Of a DNA stretch of 64,000 nt, positions 1-8,849 are shown piece by piece. How positions within the stretch are numbered: the stretch's first letter is position 1; each line of letters begins with the position of its first letter. Origin of the DNA: Paenibacillus hemerocallicola (GTDB lineage Bacteria > Bacillota > Bacilli > Paenibacillales > NBRC-103111); assembly GCF_006265175.1 (NCBI RefSeq), contig NZ_VDCQ01000004.1:447-64446 (forward strand), read 5' to 3'. Below the pieces are notes generated by a model. It saw nothing but the letters and a program-made list of their open reading frames with translations. It was not told the origin of the DNA and did not search any database. Both the position numbers and the translations under genes were made by a program.

Positions 1-65
1 GCTTTGCAGTCGTAGCTTTGCAATCGCAGCCGTTCAACGCAACTGCAAATAACAGCTGTCACGAC

Positions 66-103
66 AACAAACAAGCTCCCGGAACCGAATGTCCGGGAGC
101 TTG
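66..103 (-). terminator. Rho-independent terminator of the LacI gene
   Basis: A perfect 12-bp inverted repeat (72-83 pairs with 92-103, 8-nt loop) is followed on the minus strand by a T-rich stretch. It lies just past the LacI stop codon. Confidence 0.8.
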
Positions 104-109
104 TCCTAT

Positions 110-1135
110 TTACCGCAAATCCGCAACCGATTCGCGCTCCAGCAGCTTCGGCTGGAGCATGACGCCCGCTTCCGGCTTCTTGCCGTCGATCAGCACGTCC
201 AGCAGCATGTTGCAGGCCAGCCTGCCCATCTCGTAGGTCGGCTGCAGCACCGTCGTAAGCGGCGGGGTCATCATCTGTCCGAAGTCGATGCCGTCGAAGC
301 CCATCACCGATATATCGCCCGGCACTTTGACGCCTTGCGTAGACAATTCGTTGACGACGCCGAACGCCATCATATCGTTGCAGGCAAAAATCGCCGTCGG
401 CCGGACCCCTCTCTCCATCAACCGGCGGGTCTGGTCCTTGCCGTTCTCGAACTCGTACGTGCCGCTGTACGTTTCGTTGCCGCCTTCCTGCACGATCGGC
501 TCAAAGCCCGCCTCCTGCATCGCCGTCAAATAGCCTTCGTGAATACTGATGCGGCTCGGCCGGTCCAGCGGCGCGGTCACATAGGCGATCCTTTCATGGC
601 CTTTGCCGATCAGATGACGGGTAGCGATGTAGCCGCCTTTGCGGTAATCGAAATCGACCTGGCTGACATCCTCCATCTCCATCTTCTGATCGAACGCCAC
701 CACGTTCAAGCCCATGTCGATAAAATGCTTCAGCTGCTTCTTGTCGCTCGAAATCGACGATATGACGAGACCGCGCACCTGCTTCTCGAACATCGCCTGA
801 ATATATTTGTCTTCCAGCACCGGGTCCTGGAACGAGTTGCACAGCAGAACCTGATAATTGTTTTTGCGGGCGATTTCTTCGACGCCGAGAATGATGGAGG
901 AATAGAACAAGTTCGTGATCGTCGGGATGACAACCCCGATCGTCATGCTCGTCTTCGTCTTCAGCTGCTTGCCCAGCAAATTCGGAACGTAATTCGTTTC
1001 TTTGGCAATGCGCAAAATTTTGGAGCGCAGCTCCGGACTGACGGGGTAGCTGCTGTTGCTCAGCACCCGCGACACGGTAGCCGACGATACATTGGCCATC
1101 TTGGCAATATCGTGAATCGTTAACGACTTTTTCAT
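110..1135 (-). CDS. LacI family transcriptional regulator
   Basis: A 341-residue DNA-binding regulator of the LacI/GalR family, normally a sugar-responsive repressor. The N-terminus (about residues 5-26) carries the classic helix-turn-helix with IHDIAKMANVSSATVSRVL, followed by the hinge and a periplasmic-binding-protein-like ligand domain from about residue 60. Length is typical. It is the last gene after an oxidoreductase and a ROK kinase on the same strand, separated from the kinase by 119 bp that hold a candidate promoter with an overlapping palindrome, so it is probably autoregulated and controls the two upstream genes. The effector sugar cannot be read from the sequence. Confidence 0.95.
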   Translation of the reverse strand: MKKSLTIHDIAKMANVSSATVSRVLSNSSYPVSPELRSKILRIAKETNYVPNLLGKQLKTKTSMTIGVVIPTITNLFYSSIILGVEEIARKNNYQVLLCNSFQDPVLEDKYIQAMFEKQVRGLVISSISSDKKQLKHFIDMGLNVVAFDQKMEMEDVSQVDFDYRKGGYIATRHLIGKGHERIAYVTAPLDRPSRISIHEGYLTAMQEAGFEPIVQEGGNETYSGTYEFENGKDQTRRLMERGVRPTAIFACNDMMAFGVVNELSTQGVKVPGDISVMGFDGIDFGQMMTPPLTTVLQPTYEMGRLACNMLLDVLIDGKKPEAGVMLQPKLLERESVADLR

Positions 1136-1171
1136 CTAAACGCCTCAATTTCCGGGAAATCGTTTACTATA

Positions 1172-1200
1172 ATTAAAACGGTTTTATTTCGTTCCGTCAA
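1172..1200 (-). promoter_or_regulatory. Candidate lacI promoter and operator
   Basis: On the minus strand TTGACG (1195-1200) and TTTAAT (1172-1177) are 17 bp apart, a good sigma-A spacing. The palindrome TAAAACGGTTTTA (1174-1186) overlaps the -10 and the spacer, as expected for an autoregulatory LacI-type operator. No experimental support is available. Confidence 0.5.
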
Positions 1201-1254
1201 GTCGCATCGCACCCGCGAAGGTGACAGGAATCCGACAATGCTGCCGCCGATCCG

Positions 1255-2226
1255 TCACGCTTCGAGAACATTCAAGGCTACGGACAAACCGGCCAGATCG
1301 CCTACCTGCTCGCCCAGTCCGGCCGGCACGATCCGGCAAGCTTCCACGGAAATCGACAGCGCCTCGTTTCGCAGCTCCTCCAGCGCGATCGGCTCCAGGA
1401 TAGAGCGTTGACGGCCATATATGCTGCCGATGACGATCATCTCGGGATTCAGCAAGTCGACCAGCAAGGCAAGTCCTCTGCCGAGCTTGCGGCCGACCGT
1501 ACGGTAAATGTGCAAAGCAAGGTCGTCTCCCCGTTCGGCCGCTTCGCCTACCGATTTCGCGGTTATGGCGTCCAGCTGCTCCAGGCCGGTGCAAAAAGAT
1601 GGCGCACTACCGCTGCGGATCGCCTTCTCCGCTTCCGTCCGCGCCAGTCCGGCAATGCCTCCTCCGCTGCAGAAGCCTTCGAACGACCCGGCTTTGCCGA
1701 AGCCGATCGGTCCGTCCTCGGCCAACCGAATATGACCGACCTCGCCGGCCATATCGTTCGTGCCCGTGTACAGCCGTCCGTCCAATATAAGCCCGGCCCC
1801 CATGCCGGTTCCGAACGTAAGAAAGACCATGTTGCGCGTCCCCCGGCCGGCACCCCATTTCCATTCCGCCAATGCGCAAGCGTTCGCGTCGTTTTGCAGC
1901 GCCACCGGAACGCCGAATGAGTCGCGAAGCGGCGTCACGCAATCGATCCGGTCCCATAGCGGCAAATTGGGCGGCGATAAAATAAGCCCGGACTTGCTGT
2001 TCAGAGGCCCGCCGCAGCTAATGCCGATCGCGCCGATCGTTTCGCCCCGCCGTTCGTCCGCAAGCAGCCGTTCCATCGTCTCGCCAATGCGGTCAATCGC
2101 TGCCTCAGGCGTCGGCGGGGTCGGAAATTGCATCTTTTGGATAACCTCTATGTTGCCGTCCCGTGCTTGTCCGATCGAAATCGCGCATTTCGTTCCTCCG
2201 ATATCGACACCACCCAGCAAAGTCAT
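1255..2226 (-). CDS. ROK family sugar kinase
   Basis: A 323-residue ROK-family protein, probably phosphorylating a hexose or N-acylhexosamine with ATP. The phosphate-binding motif DIGGTK is near residue 8, the catalytic aspartate lies in LQNDANACA (about residue 113), and LTFGTGMGAG forms the second nucleotide motif. The usual CxCGxxGCxE zinc motif after GHIRL is absent, with only one cysteine left (GFCSGGG). ATG at 2226 is preferred over 2232 because it sits 7 nt after AGGAGG. It lies 35 bp after a Gfo-type oxidoreductase and before the LacI gene, suggesting a small sugar operon. Glucokinase or ManNAc/GlcNAc kinase activity cannot be separated by sequence alone. Confidence 0.88.
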   Translation of the reverse strand: MTLLGGVDIGGTKCAISIGQARDGNIEVIQKMQFPTPPTPEAAIDRIGETMERLLADERRGETIGAIGISCGGPLNSKSGLILSPPNLPLWDRIDCVTPLRDSFGVPVALQNDANACALAEWKWGAGRGTRNMVFLTFGTGMGAGLILDGRLYTGTNDMAGEVGHIRLAEDGPIGFGKAGSFEGFCSGGGIAGLARTEAEKAIRSGSAPSFCTGLEQLDAITAKSVGEAAERGDDLALHIYRTVGRKLGRGLALLVDLLNPEMIVIGSIYGRQRSILEPIALEELRNEALSISVEACRIVPAGLGEQVGDLAGLSVALNVLEA

Positions 2227-2261
2227 CCGCATCCCTCCTGCAAATCAAGCTTATTGATCCC

Positions 2262-3560
2262 TTACAACGTCTCCAGCGCCACGAGTTTCCTGCTCTCCAT
2301 CGAACGGTCTGCGGCGAAGCCGATCAAGTGGCCGTATATCGATTCCTCCAGCGCGGTAGAGGAGATGGAAGGCTTTTCTCCGCGTACGACCCGAACGAAA
2401 TCTTCGACCAGCCGCAAATCGCCGCCGCCATGCATGTCCTTCGATACGTTAAGCTCGATCCGCTCCTCGGTGTATTCGTGCCCCGCACGCGGGTCCGGCC
2501 GGCGGACGACGAAGTATCCGTCCTCCATGACCCCTTGTATTTCTCCAAACGTCCCGATCAAGTGAATGGAGCGGCACGGCTTCGACGTCCCTCCGGTCAT
2601 ATTATGGGAAGCGGTTGACCCGTCCTCGAATTCTACGACGACCGATTGGTGATCGACCACATCATTGTCGCATTTCCAGACGCAGCGTCCGTACGGATTA
2701 TCCGTGCGCAACGATTCGATCCTTTCCTCCATGGACGGAACGACGCCCAGATGATAGTCCGGCCACAAGTACGGCGCCCATAGCTTCTGCTCCAAATAAT
2801 GCTTCTTGGCGGAATAATTGCACGATTCCTCTATGGCGCAGTCCAGACAACGCTCGCCCGCGCCGAGGGGAGCTTTCTCGGCCCGGAAATAGCTGCGTCC
2901 GCCGAAGCTGCTTACCGTTGTCGGAGCGATGCCCCCTTTCATCCATGCGAGCAGGTCCAGATCGTGGCAGCATTTCGACATGAGCATGGACGATCCGCCC
3001 GTTTCCTTGCTTCTCCACTTGCCGCGGACGAAGCCCATCGCCATATGGTGGTAGCTGACATTCTCCGCCGTCTGCAGGCTCATAATGTCGCCGATTTCGC
3101 CGGCTGCCACGCGACGGCGTACTTCCGCATAAAACGGAGCATATCGCAACACGTGGCAAATCATCACTTTGCGCCCGTTCCGGCGCGCGCTGGCGAGTAG
3201 CTCGAGCACTTCGCTTTGCCCGGTGCCGATCGGCTTTTCCAGCAGCACGTCATAGCCGGCATCCAGCAGCGGCAGCGAAGTCGGCACATGCTGAGCGTCC
3301 ATCGTTCCATTAATGGCCGTATCGGCAATTTTCCCGCTTCTGCTTATGAGCTCCTCCACGTCGACGTAGGACGCCTCGTCCGTTAATCCGAACATGTCGG
3401 CCGTCCGCCTCCGCCTGGTCGGATCCGGGTCTACGATGCCTACGATCTGCAGCTCGTCCGGATGCCTTTTCGCGTAAGAGGCATAAATAATCGCCCTATG
3501 ACCGGCTCCGACGATAATCGCGGTTACCGGTCCTGATTTCGATGGCGATACAGCGGTCAT
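2262..3560 (-). CDS. Gfo/Idh/MocA family oxidoreductase
   Basis: A 432-residue NAD(P)-dependent dehydrogenase of the Gfo/Idh/MocA family, longer than the usual 330-380. The N-terminal Rossmann fold starts with VGAGHRAIIY and the family lysine lies in LLEKPIGTG near residue 111. A cysteine cluster (CLDCAIEESC, about residue 245) precedes a tyrosine- and tryptophan-rich loop, an insertion found in a subset of the family. TGGAGG precedes the ATG. It is first in the unit with ROK kinase and LacI, so oxidation of a sugar or cyclitol is likely, but the substrate is unknown. Confidence 0.9.
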   Translation of the reverse strand: MTAVSPSKSGPVTAIIVGAGHRAIIYASYAKRHPDELQIVGIVDPDPTRRRRTADMFGLTDEASYVDVEELISRSGKIADTAINGTMDAQHVPTSLPLLDAGYDVLLEKPIGTGQSEVLELLASARRNGRKVMICHVLRYAPFYAEVRRRVAAGEIGDIMSLQTAENVSYHHMAMGFVRGKWRSKETGGSSMLMSKCCHDLDLLAWMKGGIAPTTVSSFGGRSYFRAEKAPLGAGERCLDCAIEESCNYSAKKHYLEQKLWAPYLWPDYHLGVVPSMEERIESLRTDNPYGRCVWKCDNDVVDHQSVVVEFEDGSTASHNMTGGTSKPCRSIHLIGTFGEIQGVMEDGYFVVRRPDPRAGHEYTEERIELNVSKDMHGGGDLRLVEDFVRVVRGEKPSISSTALEESIYGHLIGFAADRSMESRKLVALETL

Positions 3561-3667
3561 AATACATCCCTCCAGGAAATACGATGATAGCGCTTCCTAA
3601 CTGGAGTGTATCATAATTTGCCAGATAAAGTGGAGACTACGTCGAATTATTCGGAACCGACCAAATA

Positions 3668-3728
3668 ACCTCGCAAAGTGGGGCGTCTGCTCCGATAATT
3701 ATCCTGGTACCTTTGCGGGACCCGAGAC
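3668..3728 (-). repeat. Intergenic repeat, family C (single copy)
   Basis: About 61 bp that match 25576-25638 closely: both hold CAAAG(T/C)GGGGC, TGCTCCGAT, TTATCC and GGTAC followed by TTTGCGGG. Read on the minus strand it resembles the tandem units at 20.2-20.5 kb. It lies between the oxidoreductase promoter and the sodC terminator. Confidence 0.7.
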
Positions 3729-3743
3729 ATATAAATTCTGACC

Positions 3744-3768
3744 AAAAAGACCGCCCCACGGGACGGTC
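3744..3768 (-). terminator. Terminator downstream of sodC
   Basis: GACCGTCCC pairs with GGGGCGGTC around a 2-nt loop on the minus strand (one mismatch), followed by TTTTT. It is positioned 70 bp after the superoxide dismutase stop. Confidence 0.75.
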
Positions 3769-3836
3769 TCGACCATTGAACGGAATCATCCGGACAAGTT
3801 GAAGCTGGAGCTCTACGGCCGTAATTACGCAGCCGA

Positions 3837-4391
3837 TCAGCGAATGACGCCGCAAGCGATGCGAGTGCCGGAATTGCCTGCCGGGTCGGTCATGCCGTCA
3901 TCGGCCTTCTCGTGGATCACGATGGCGGTGCCGCCCTCCTTGCGAAGCGAGTTCGGCTTTCCTTTCGCAAGCGTCACTCCGCTTGCCAGCCAATCCGCCT
4001 TGGCGGCTCCGTCGGCGCCGACCGTCACATTCGGCAAATCACCGGCATGCGGTCCTTCCATGCTGAGCAGTCCGTGCTTTTTGCCCTGAGGATTCAAATG
4101 GGGACCGGCGCTCGTAAAATCGGGCGCATCGCATTTTCCCGTGTCGTGAAAATGAAAGCCGTGTACTCCCTGCGGGATGCCCGTCACATCCAAACGCACC
4201 CGTACGCCACCGGCCTCCTGAGTAAACGTAGCCCCTCCGATCGGCTTCCCTTCGGCGTTCACGACGGTAGCGCGAACCATGGACTCCGTGGATTCGGCTG
4301 CGGCCGGTCCCGAGACCGGCTTCGAATCGCAACCCGTAGCAGCGAGCATCAGCAGCCCGAGCGAAAGCAAACCGTACTGTTTTCCATTCAT
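3837..4391 (-). CDS. sodC: Cu/Zn superoxide dismutase lipoprotein
   Basis: A 184-residue secreted superoxide dismutase that should convert superoxide to hydrogen peroxide and oxygen outside the membrane. The signal peptide ends in the lipobox LMLAATGC, predicting lipid anchoring. Copper and zinc ligand motifs are present: HFHD, GPHLNP, GPHAGDLPN and VIHEKADD, plus the disulfide cysteines (GKCDAP, RIACGVIR) and the active-site arginine. B. subtilis YojM is reported to lack a copper ligand, whereas this protein looks complete. The start at 4391 follows GGGAGG at 8 nt; an upstream in-frame ATG (4430) has no such site. It is monocistronic with its own terminator. Confidence 0.93.
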   Translation of the reverse strand: MNGKQYGLLSLGLLMLAATGCDSKPVSGPAAAESTESMVRATVVNAEGKPIGGATFTQEAGGVRVRLDVTGIPQGVHGFHFHDTGKCDAPDFTSAGPHLNPQGKKHGLLSMEGPHAGDLPNVTVGADGAAKADWLASGVTLAKGKPNSLRKEGGTAIVIHEKADDGMTDPAGNSGTRIACGVIR

Positions 4392-4578
4392 GCTGTTAAC
4401 CTCCCGAATGTTGGTGTTCGTGTTGGCCATACGTTACACCATTGTTCACGTTTCGGGGAAGCCTTAAACGCGCACCGCCCGATTGCAGCGGGGCCGCTGC
4501 ACCAACAATACGGGCCGGCATATGCTGAATGGATGACATTTACAATCTGCACGCATTCGACATTTCGGGTGATACGGT

Positions 4579-5631
4579 ATGAAAACGAATCTGTTAGGCA
4601 TTATGACCCAACGAATCGGCACCCCCGGCCGCTTCATGCGGCACGCGCGCGCAGCCGTTTCCGCCGGCTTCTCCGGCGTCTTGTTGTTCGCGCCGGGCGG
4701 TGTCCGGTTGACAAGCAAACGAATTGAAGGATTTGTTTACGTGTCCGGCTCGCGCTGGAGAAAAACCTCGAGCGTGTATCCGACCGTAGCGATCGACATC
4801 GGCTATTACACGAAACGCGAAACCGTGCACCAGTCGATCCGGATCAAAAACTCGACGCCTATCCGTTTTACCGGCTTCGCCTCCGGAAACAAATGGACCA
4901 TCCAGCAGCATCTGCTCGCATCGCCTGTCATTAGGCCGCACCTGCTGCCGACCAAGCCGATGAAGACGACGGAAGACGCATTCGCCTTCGCGCGCGAGCA
5001 CGGTACGATTATGATCAAGCCGATAAACGGCAAAGGCGGAAAAGGCATTATGAAGCTGAGCCGTGCGGACGACGGCTGGACACTGCGTCGAAACGGCAGG
5101 GCGGTCCTCTCCGGCAACGAGCGCAACGTCCGTTCCGTATTGCGGAAGGCTGCGGCAGGCGGAAGCTACTTGCTGCAACGATGGATCGACATCCGCAACC
5201 CGGAAGGCCGCGTGTTCGATATTCGCTCGCTCGTACAGAAGAACGGAAGCGGCGAATGGGTGACGACCGGAACCGCGGTTCGCGAGGGGCCTCCGAACAG
5301 CATTACGTCCAACATTTGCGGCGGCGGCCGCGCCTGTGATACGAGGGCGTATTTGCAGGGCATTTTCGAGCCGGACAAGGTAGACGAACTGATGGATCGG
5401 CTTGGCGAGCTGTCCCGTCATATTCCTCCTCATCTGGAAGCCGATTATGGCAAACGGTTTACCGAATTCGGCCTGGACTTCGCCGTCGATCGGTCGGGCG
5501 AGCTGTGGCTGCTGGAAGCGAATATCAAGCCGGGCAAATCGGTTATCCGCAAAGTGTACGGAGAAGATGCCGCCAGGAGGAGCTTCCTGCTCCCGTATCA
5601 GTACGCGCGCCACTTGGCTACACATTCTTAA
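4579..5631 (+). CDS. YheC/YheD family endospore-coat-associated ATP-grasp protein
   Basis: A 350-residue member of the YheC/YheD family, known in Bacillus as proteins linked to the spore coat. The C-terminal half (about residues 115-340) is an ATP-grasp fold: a lysine in MIKPINGKGGKG, a nucleotide-clamp segment in LLQRWIDIRN and the metal-binding stretch EFGLDFAVDRSGELWLLEAN. The N-terminal 110 residues form the family lead domain. Its substrate is not known. It is convergent with a second, shorter family member, with a long perfect hairpin between them. Confidence 0.88.
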   Translation: MKTNLLGIMTQRIGTPGRFMRHARAAVSAGFSGVLLFAPGGVRLTSKRIEGFVYVSGSRWRKTSSVYPTVAIDIGYYTKRETVHQSIRIKNSTPIRFTGFASGNKWTIQQHLLASPVIRPHLLPTKPMKTTEDAFAFAREHGTIMIKPINGKGGKGIMKLSRADDGWTLRRNGRAVLSGNERNVRSVLRKAAAGGSYLLQRWIDIRNPEGRVFDIRSLVQKNGSGEWVTTGTAVREGPPNSITSNICGGGRACDTRAYLQGIFEPDKVDELMDRLGELSRHIPPHLEADYGKRFTEFGLDFAVDRSGELWLLEANIKPGKSVIRKVYGEDAARRSFLLPYQYARHLATHS

Positions 5632-5676
5632 ACCGCAATGGATCGCCGGTCTGATTCCCGGCGATCCATTGCGGTT
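5631..5676. terminator. Perfect 19-bp hairpin between convergent genes
   Basis: Positions 5631-5649 are exactly complementary to 5658-5676 around an 8-nt loop. It sits between two convergent YheC/YheD genes and probably stops transcription from both sides, although neither side has a clear T tract. Confidence 0.7.
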
Positions 5677-5698
5677 CAACGCGTTACAAGAGATTCGA

Positions 5699-6496
5699 TT
5701 AGTGCGGTCTCGTATTGACTTCGAAAATCCACAACCGTCCGGAGCGGTCGAAGCCGTAATCGAAGCCAAGCTCCCCGATACCCGGAAAATGCTTCTCCAA
5801 TAAATGAGTGCTGATGCGGGTCACATTGCGCATTTCATTTTTTTTGCGCCTGACGAGCGAGCCTGACAGCGAACGCCTGATGCCTTCCGCCGAGGATAGC
5901 ATCGTCCCGCCGCGGCACAAGTTCGTGACGAACATGCCTGGATTCGCCAGCCTGCCTACCATGGACCGCGTAACCCATCTGCTGTTTACCTTCACGACTT
6001 TGACCCGGTAATCGATCGGACGTCCCCGTATGGTAGCCAGATGAATTCCTCTTTGCACGAGATAAGACCGTTTCCGCTTGATGGCCTTTACCGCAGCCAG
6101 CATGCCGCCGAAGCTGCGGTATCGGGTTGCTTTGCGGCGATGGCGGATCGTATACGAGGAACCCGATTTGATGACCATAATGACGCCCGAGCCACCCGTG
6201 CCGACGACCGGTTTCATGACGACTTTCCCGTATCTGGCCAACATGGCGGACAAATTATCTGGAGTGAAGATGCGGGTTTCCGGAATATGCTGGGCGACTC
6301 TCCCGTCTTGTCGCAGAACGGACGTTTTCACCCATTTGCTTGCGACCTGACGCGATATTCTCGCTTTCTCCTCGACGTCCGGCGGATGCGCGGAAGCCGC
6401 CGTTACGGCGGGCTCCTCGATAACGGCTGCAGCCGTCTCGGGCTCGGACGATGCGATTTTCGCTTCCATTCCCTCCTCTTGCAGCGTTTGTTCCAT
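5699..6496 (-). CDS. YheC/YheD family ATP-grasp protein, short form
   Basis: A 265-residue ATP-grasp protein of the YheC/YheD type. After an alanine- and glutamate-rich N-terminal tail of about 45 residues comes the ATP-grasp core: VVMKPVVGTGGSGVIMV, YLVQRGIHL and LGFDYGFDRSGRLWIFEVN. It lacks the long N-terminal family domain of its neighbour, so it is a core-only version. ATG at 6496 is well placed after GGAGGG; the TTG 3 nt upstream is too close. Convergent with 4579-5631, it may be a diverged duplicate. A spore-coat role is inferred from the family only. Confidence 0.82.
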   Translation of the reverse strand: MEQTLQEEGMEAKIASSEPETAAAVIEEPAVTAASAHPPDVEEKARISRQVASKWVKTSVLRQDGRVAQHIPETRIFTPDNLSAMLARYGKVVMKPVVGTGGSGVIMVIKSGSSYTIRHRRKATRYRSFGGMLAAVKAIKRKRSYLVQRGIHLATIRGRPIDYRVKVVKVNSRWVTRSMVGRLANPGMFVTNLCRGGTMLSSAEGIRRSLSGSLVRRKKNEMRNVTRISTHLLEKHFPGIGELGFDYGFDRSGRLWIFEVNTRPH

Positions 6497-6696
6497 CAAT
6501 ATCCCTCCTCAAACGTTTCTGACGAAGCCATCCCGTTCGATGTCGCCAAAGCCTTCGTTAGCGGAAGCCAAGCTTTACCGAATGTCGAATGCGGCAATAA
6601 TCGTGACGCATAAGCTATACATGTGCGGATAACGATATATCGTATGCCGGGCCGGGGACATCTTCCTGTTCGTTTGCCCCCGGGCATATGCCGCTT

Positions 6697-8475
6697 CTAC
6701 TGTGCGGCCAGCGCATTCATAATATCGCGGAATGCGGCTAACGAACGGTTCGGACCGTTCTCCGGCTCGTTCTCGGCTACGACGGCAACCGCATATTGGG
6801 GACGCTCGACCGGTCCGTAGCCTACGAACCATTGATGAACGGCAGCCCGTCCCCCGACGGTCGTTTCCGCGGTTCCTGACTTCCCCGCCAACTTCCATTT
6901 AGCCTGCTGAAGCGGCTTGCCCGTACCGGTCCTCACCACCTCCTGCATCCATTTCCCGATCTCGTGCGATGTACGGGAGGAAATGCCATCTTGGCTTGAG
7001 GATAAGACGTGCACGGGAAATGACTGGGCTACCGTATTGGATCGGTATCGGACGTCCCGGACGATGCGCGGGCTGAACACTTCCCCGCCGTGCAGCAGCG
7101 TTACGACGAGGTTTGCCGCCTGAAGCGGAGAAACGAGCACATCCCGTTGTCCGATAGCCGTTTGAACGCGAATGCCCTCATCCTCGGAAGGCAGCCTCCC
7201 GGCAAAAATTTGCCCCCGCTCCTCGCCGTCCAATTGGCTCCAAGCTTGTCCGCCGGAGTTTTCCTCCGTCCAACCGACCTGCCGGTCCAGACCGAGCTTG
7301 TGGGCAATCTCCTGCAGCTTTTCGCCGCTTAGGCGCTGCATCACTTTCGCGAACACGACGTTGCACGACTGAGCGAACGCCTGCTCGAGCGTAATCGTTC
7401 CGTGTCCTCCGTGCAGCCAGCAAGTAAAGCCGTATTTGCCGAATGTGCCGTTGCACTCGAACGTCTCGTCGGGCTTGACGATCCCTTCCTCCAGAGCGGC
7501 GGCGGCGACGGCGGTTTTAAACACGGAGCCGGGAGCGATAGCTTTGATCGCTTTATTCCCCCAATCGCCATTATCCGGCAGGATGCGATACGGGTCGAAA
7601 TCGGGTTTGCTGACCATCGCCAGCACATCGGCGTTCTCCGCATCCAGAACGACGGCCGCTCCTGACGCGATGCCCGCCTGATCCAATATGCGCTCGACCT
7701 TCCTCTGCACGTTCAAATCGAGCGTTGTCTGCACCCGCAGCGGGTAATACGGGTTGCCCGGACTGACCAGCCGCACGTCGAGGCCTGACAAAGGACGGTT
7801 GTTCCCGTCCGTGAACAAGCTGACCGATGTTTTGCCGACGCCTTGCAAATACGGCTCCATCGTTTTCTCCAGTCCGGCCGCCCCGATCCGGCTGGTCAGC
7901 GATAAGCTGCCCCGCGACAGCTGCTTGGCGAATCGGGACTCGATCCGCTGCGGATTTTGCCCGATAAACCCGATGGCATGCTTGGCAGCCGCATTGGCGG
8001 GGTAGCGGCGTACCGTCTCCATAACCTCCGCGCCGGGGACAGCGAGCTGAACGATACGACGCGCCTGGTCGGCATTAAGCGGGATTGGAAGCCCGGTTCC
8101 GGGCTCGGTCCACATTTTCGGAACATTCGCATTGGCGTAAAAATCGTTCCAGCTCTTTTCCTCCGCACCCAAAATACGGGCGATCTGACGCATCCCGCCG
8201 TCTTTGTCCGCTGCGCTCCGTTTAACGGGAAACAGCACCAGCGCCCGTACCGTTTCCCCGGTTATCGGCAAGCCGTTGCGGTCGTAAAATTGCCCGCGGC
8301 CGCTGTCCAGCTCGATCCCCTGCTCGCGCTGCCCGACCGAGTTGCCGATCAGATCGATTTCCCGGCGCGAAAAGCTGCCCGAATCGATTATCTGTATCCA
8401 CGCCAGACGCCCCAGCAGAACGGATAACATCAGCGTCATGGCAAGCAAACCGAACCATATTCTGCGCTTCTTCAT
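6697..8475 (-). CDS. pbpI: Class B penicillin-binding protein, PbpI (YrrR) type
   Basis: A 592-residue membrane-anchored peptidoglycan transpeptidase. One N-terminal membrane helix (residues 7-28) is followed by a dimerisation domain with ITGETVRALV, then the transpeptidase domain with catalytic S317-x-x-K (PGSVFK), S370-C-N and K532-S-G-T. Length is close to B. subtilis PbpI (YrrR), which lies downstream of yrrO in the same gene order. That synteny, with the two U32 genes upstream here, is the reason for the symbol; SpoVD or PBP2-like classification is the alternative. udk and greA, which lie between in Bacillus, are absent and replaced by a 650-bp gap. Confidence 0.85.
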   Translation of the reverse strand: MKKRRIWFGLLAMTLMLSVLLGRLAWIQIIDSGSFSRREIDLIGNSVGQREQGIELDSGRGQFYDRNGLPITGETVRALVLFPVKRSAADKDGGMRQIARILGAEEKSWNDFYANANVPKMWTEPGTGLPIPLNADQARRIVQLAVPGAEVMETVRRYPANAAAKHAIGFIGQNPQRIESRFAKQLSRGSLSLTSRIGAAGLEKTMEPYLQGVGKTSVSLFTDGNNRPLSGLDVRLVSPGNPYYPLRVQTTLDLNVQRKVERILDQAGIASGAAVVLDAENADVLAMVSKPDFDPYRILPDNGDWGNKAIKAIAPGSVFKTAVAAAALEEGIVKPDETFECNGTFGKYGFTCWLHGGHGTITLEQAFAQSCNVVFAKVMQRLSGEKLQEIAHKLGLDRQVGWTEENSGGQAWSQLDGEERGQIFAGRLPSEDEGIRVQTAIGQRDVLVSPLQAANLVVTLLHGGEVFSPRIVRDVRYRSNTVAQSFPVHVLSSSQDGISSRTSHEIGKWMQEVVRTGTGKPLQQAKWKLAGKSGTAETTVGGRAAVHQWFVGYGPVERPQYAVAVVAENEPENGPNRSLAAFRDIMNALAAQ

Positions 8476-8656
8476 AGGCTTATTCCTCTTTCGTCCTGTC
8501 CTTGTCGTCTTCTACCAGTATCGACAAAGAGGGGAACGGGCAAACGGAACCTATTTGCCGAGGACGGGATAAGCGACGCTTTTCTGAAGCATTGCCGCTT
8601 CATTCGTCACCCGAGTGGTTAGACAGGTCCCGGCAGCTGTTCGGGTTTTAAAAAAG
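8476..8656. other. Intergenic leader upstream of pbpI
   Basis: The first 180 bp of a 653-bp gap between pbpI and the U32 gene. It must contain the pbpI promoter, but no convincing -35/-10 pair was found. A stretch near 8611 superficially resembles a tRNA D-arm but no cloverleaf can be drawn. Confidence 0.5.
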
Positions 8657-8849
8657 TAATAACGGAACATACGTACGCTATTGGTCCGTATACCACTGCA
8701 AACCGCACAATAACGGAATAATATTCCGCTATGAAATGGTTTTAAACCTTGTTCTTCCCGATAATCGGGTATAACGGAGCGAAGTTCCGCTATTTTCGGA
8801 ATAGCCGTGTAAATCGGGACGATAGCGGAAAACCGTTCCGTTAATTTCG
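8657..8849. repeat. Intergenic repeat array, family A (four palindromic units)
   Basis: Four units at about 8657-8682, 8709-8736, 8769-8797 and 8821-8849, spaced 52-60 bp. Each follows the palindromic pattern ATAACGGAA - six bases - TTCCGCTAT with small changes. The same unit recurs five times at 19.96-20.18 kb. No coding function is visible. Confidence 0.8.

Noticed and set aside
8600-8640. tRNA-like sequence with GAGTGGTTAGAC
   Set aside because: Only the D-arm resemblance is present; no acceptor, anticodon or T arm can be paired.
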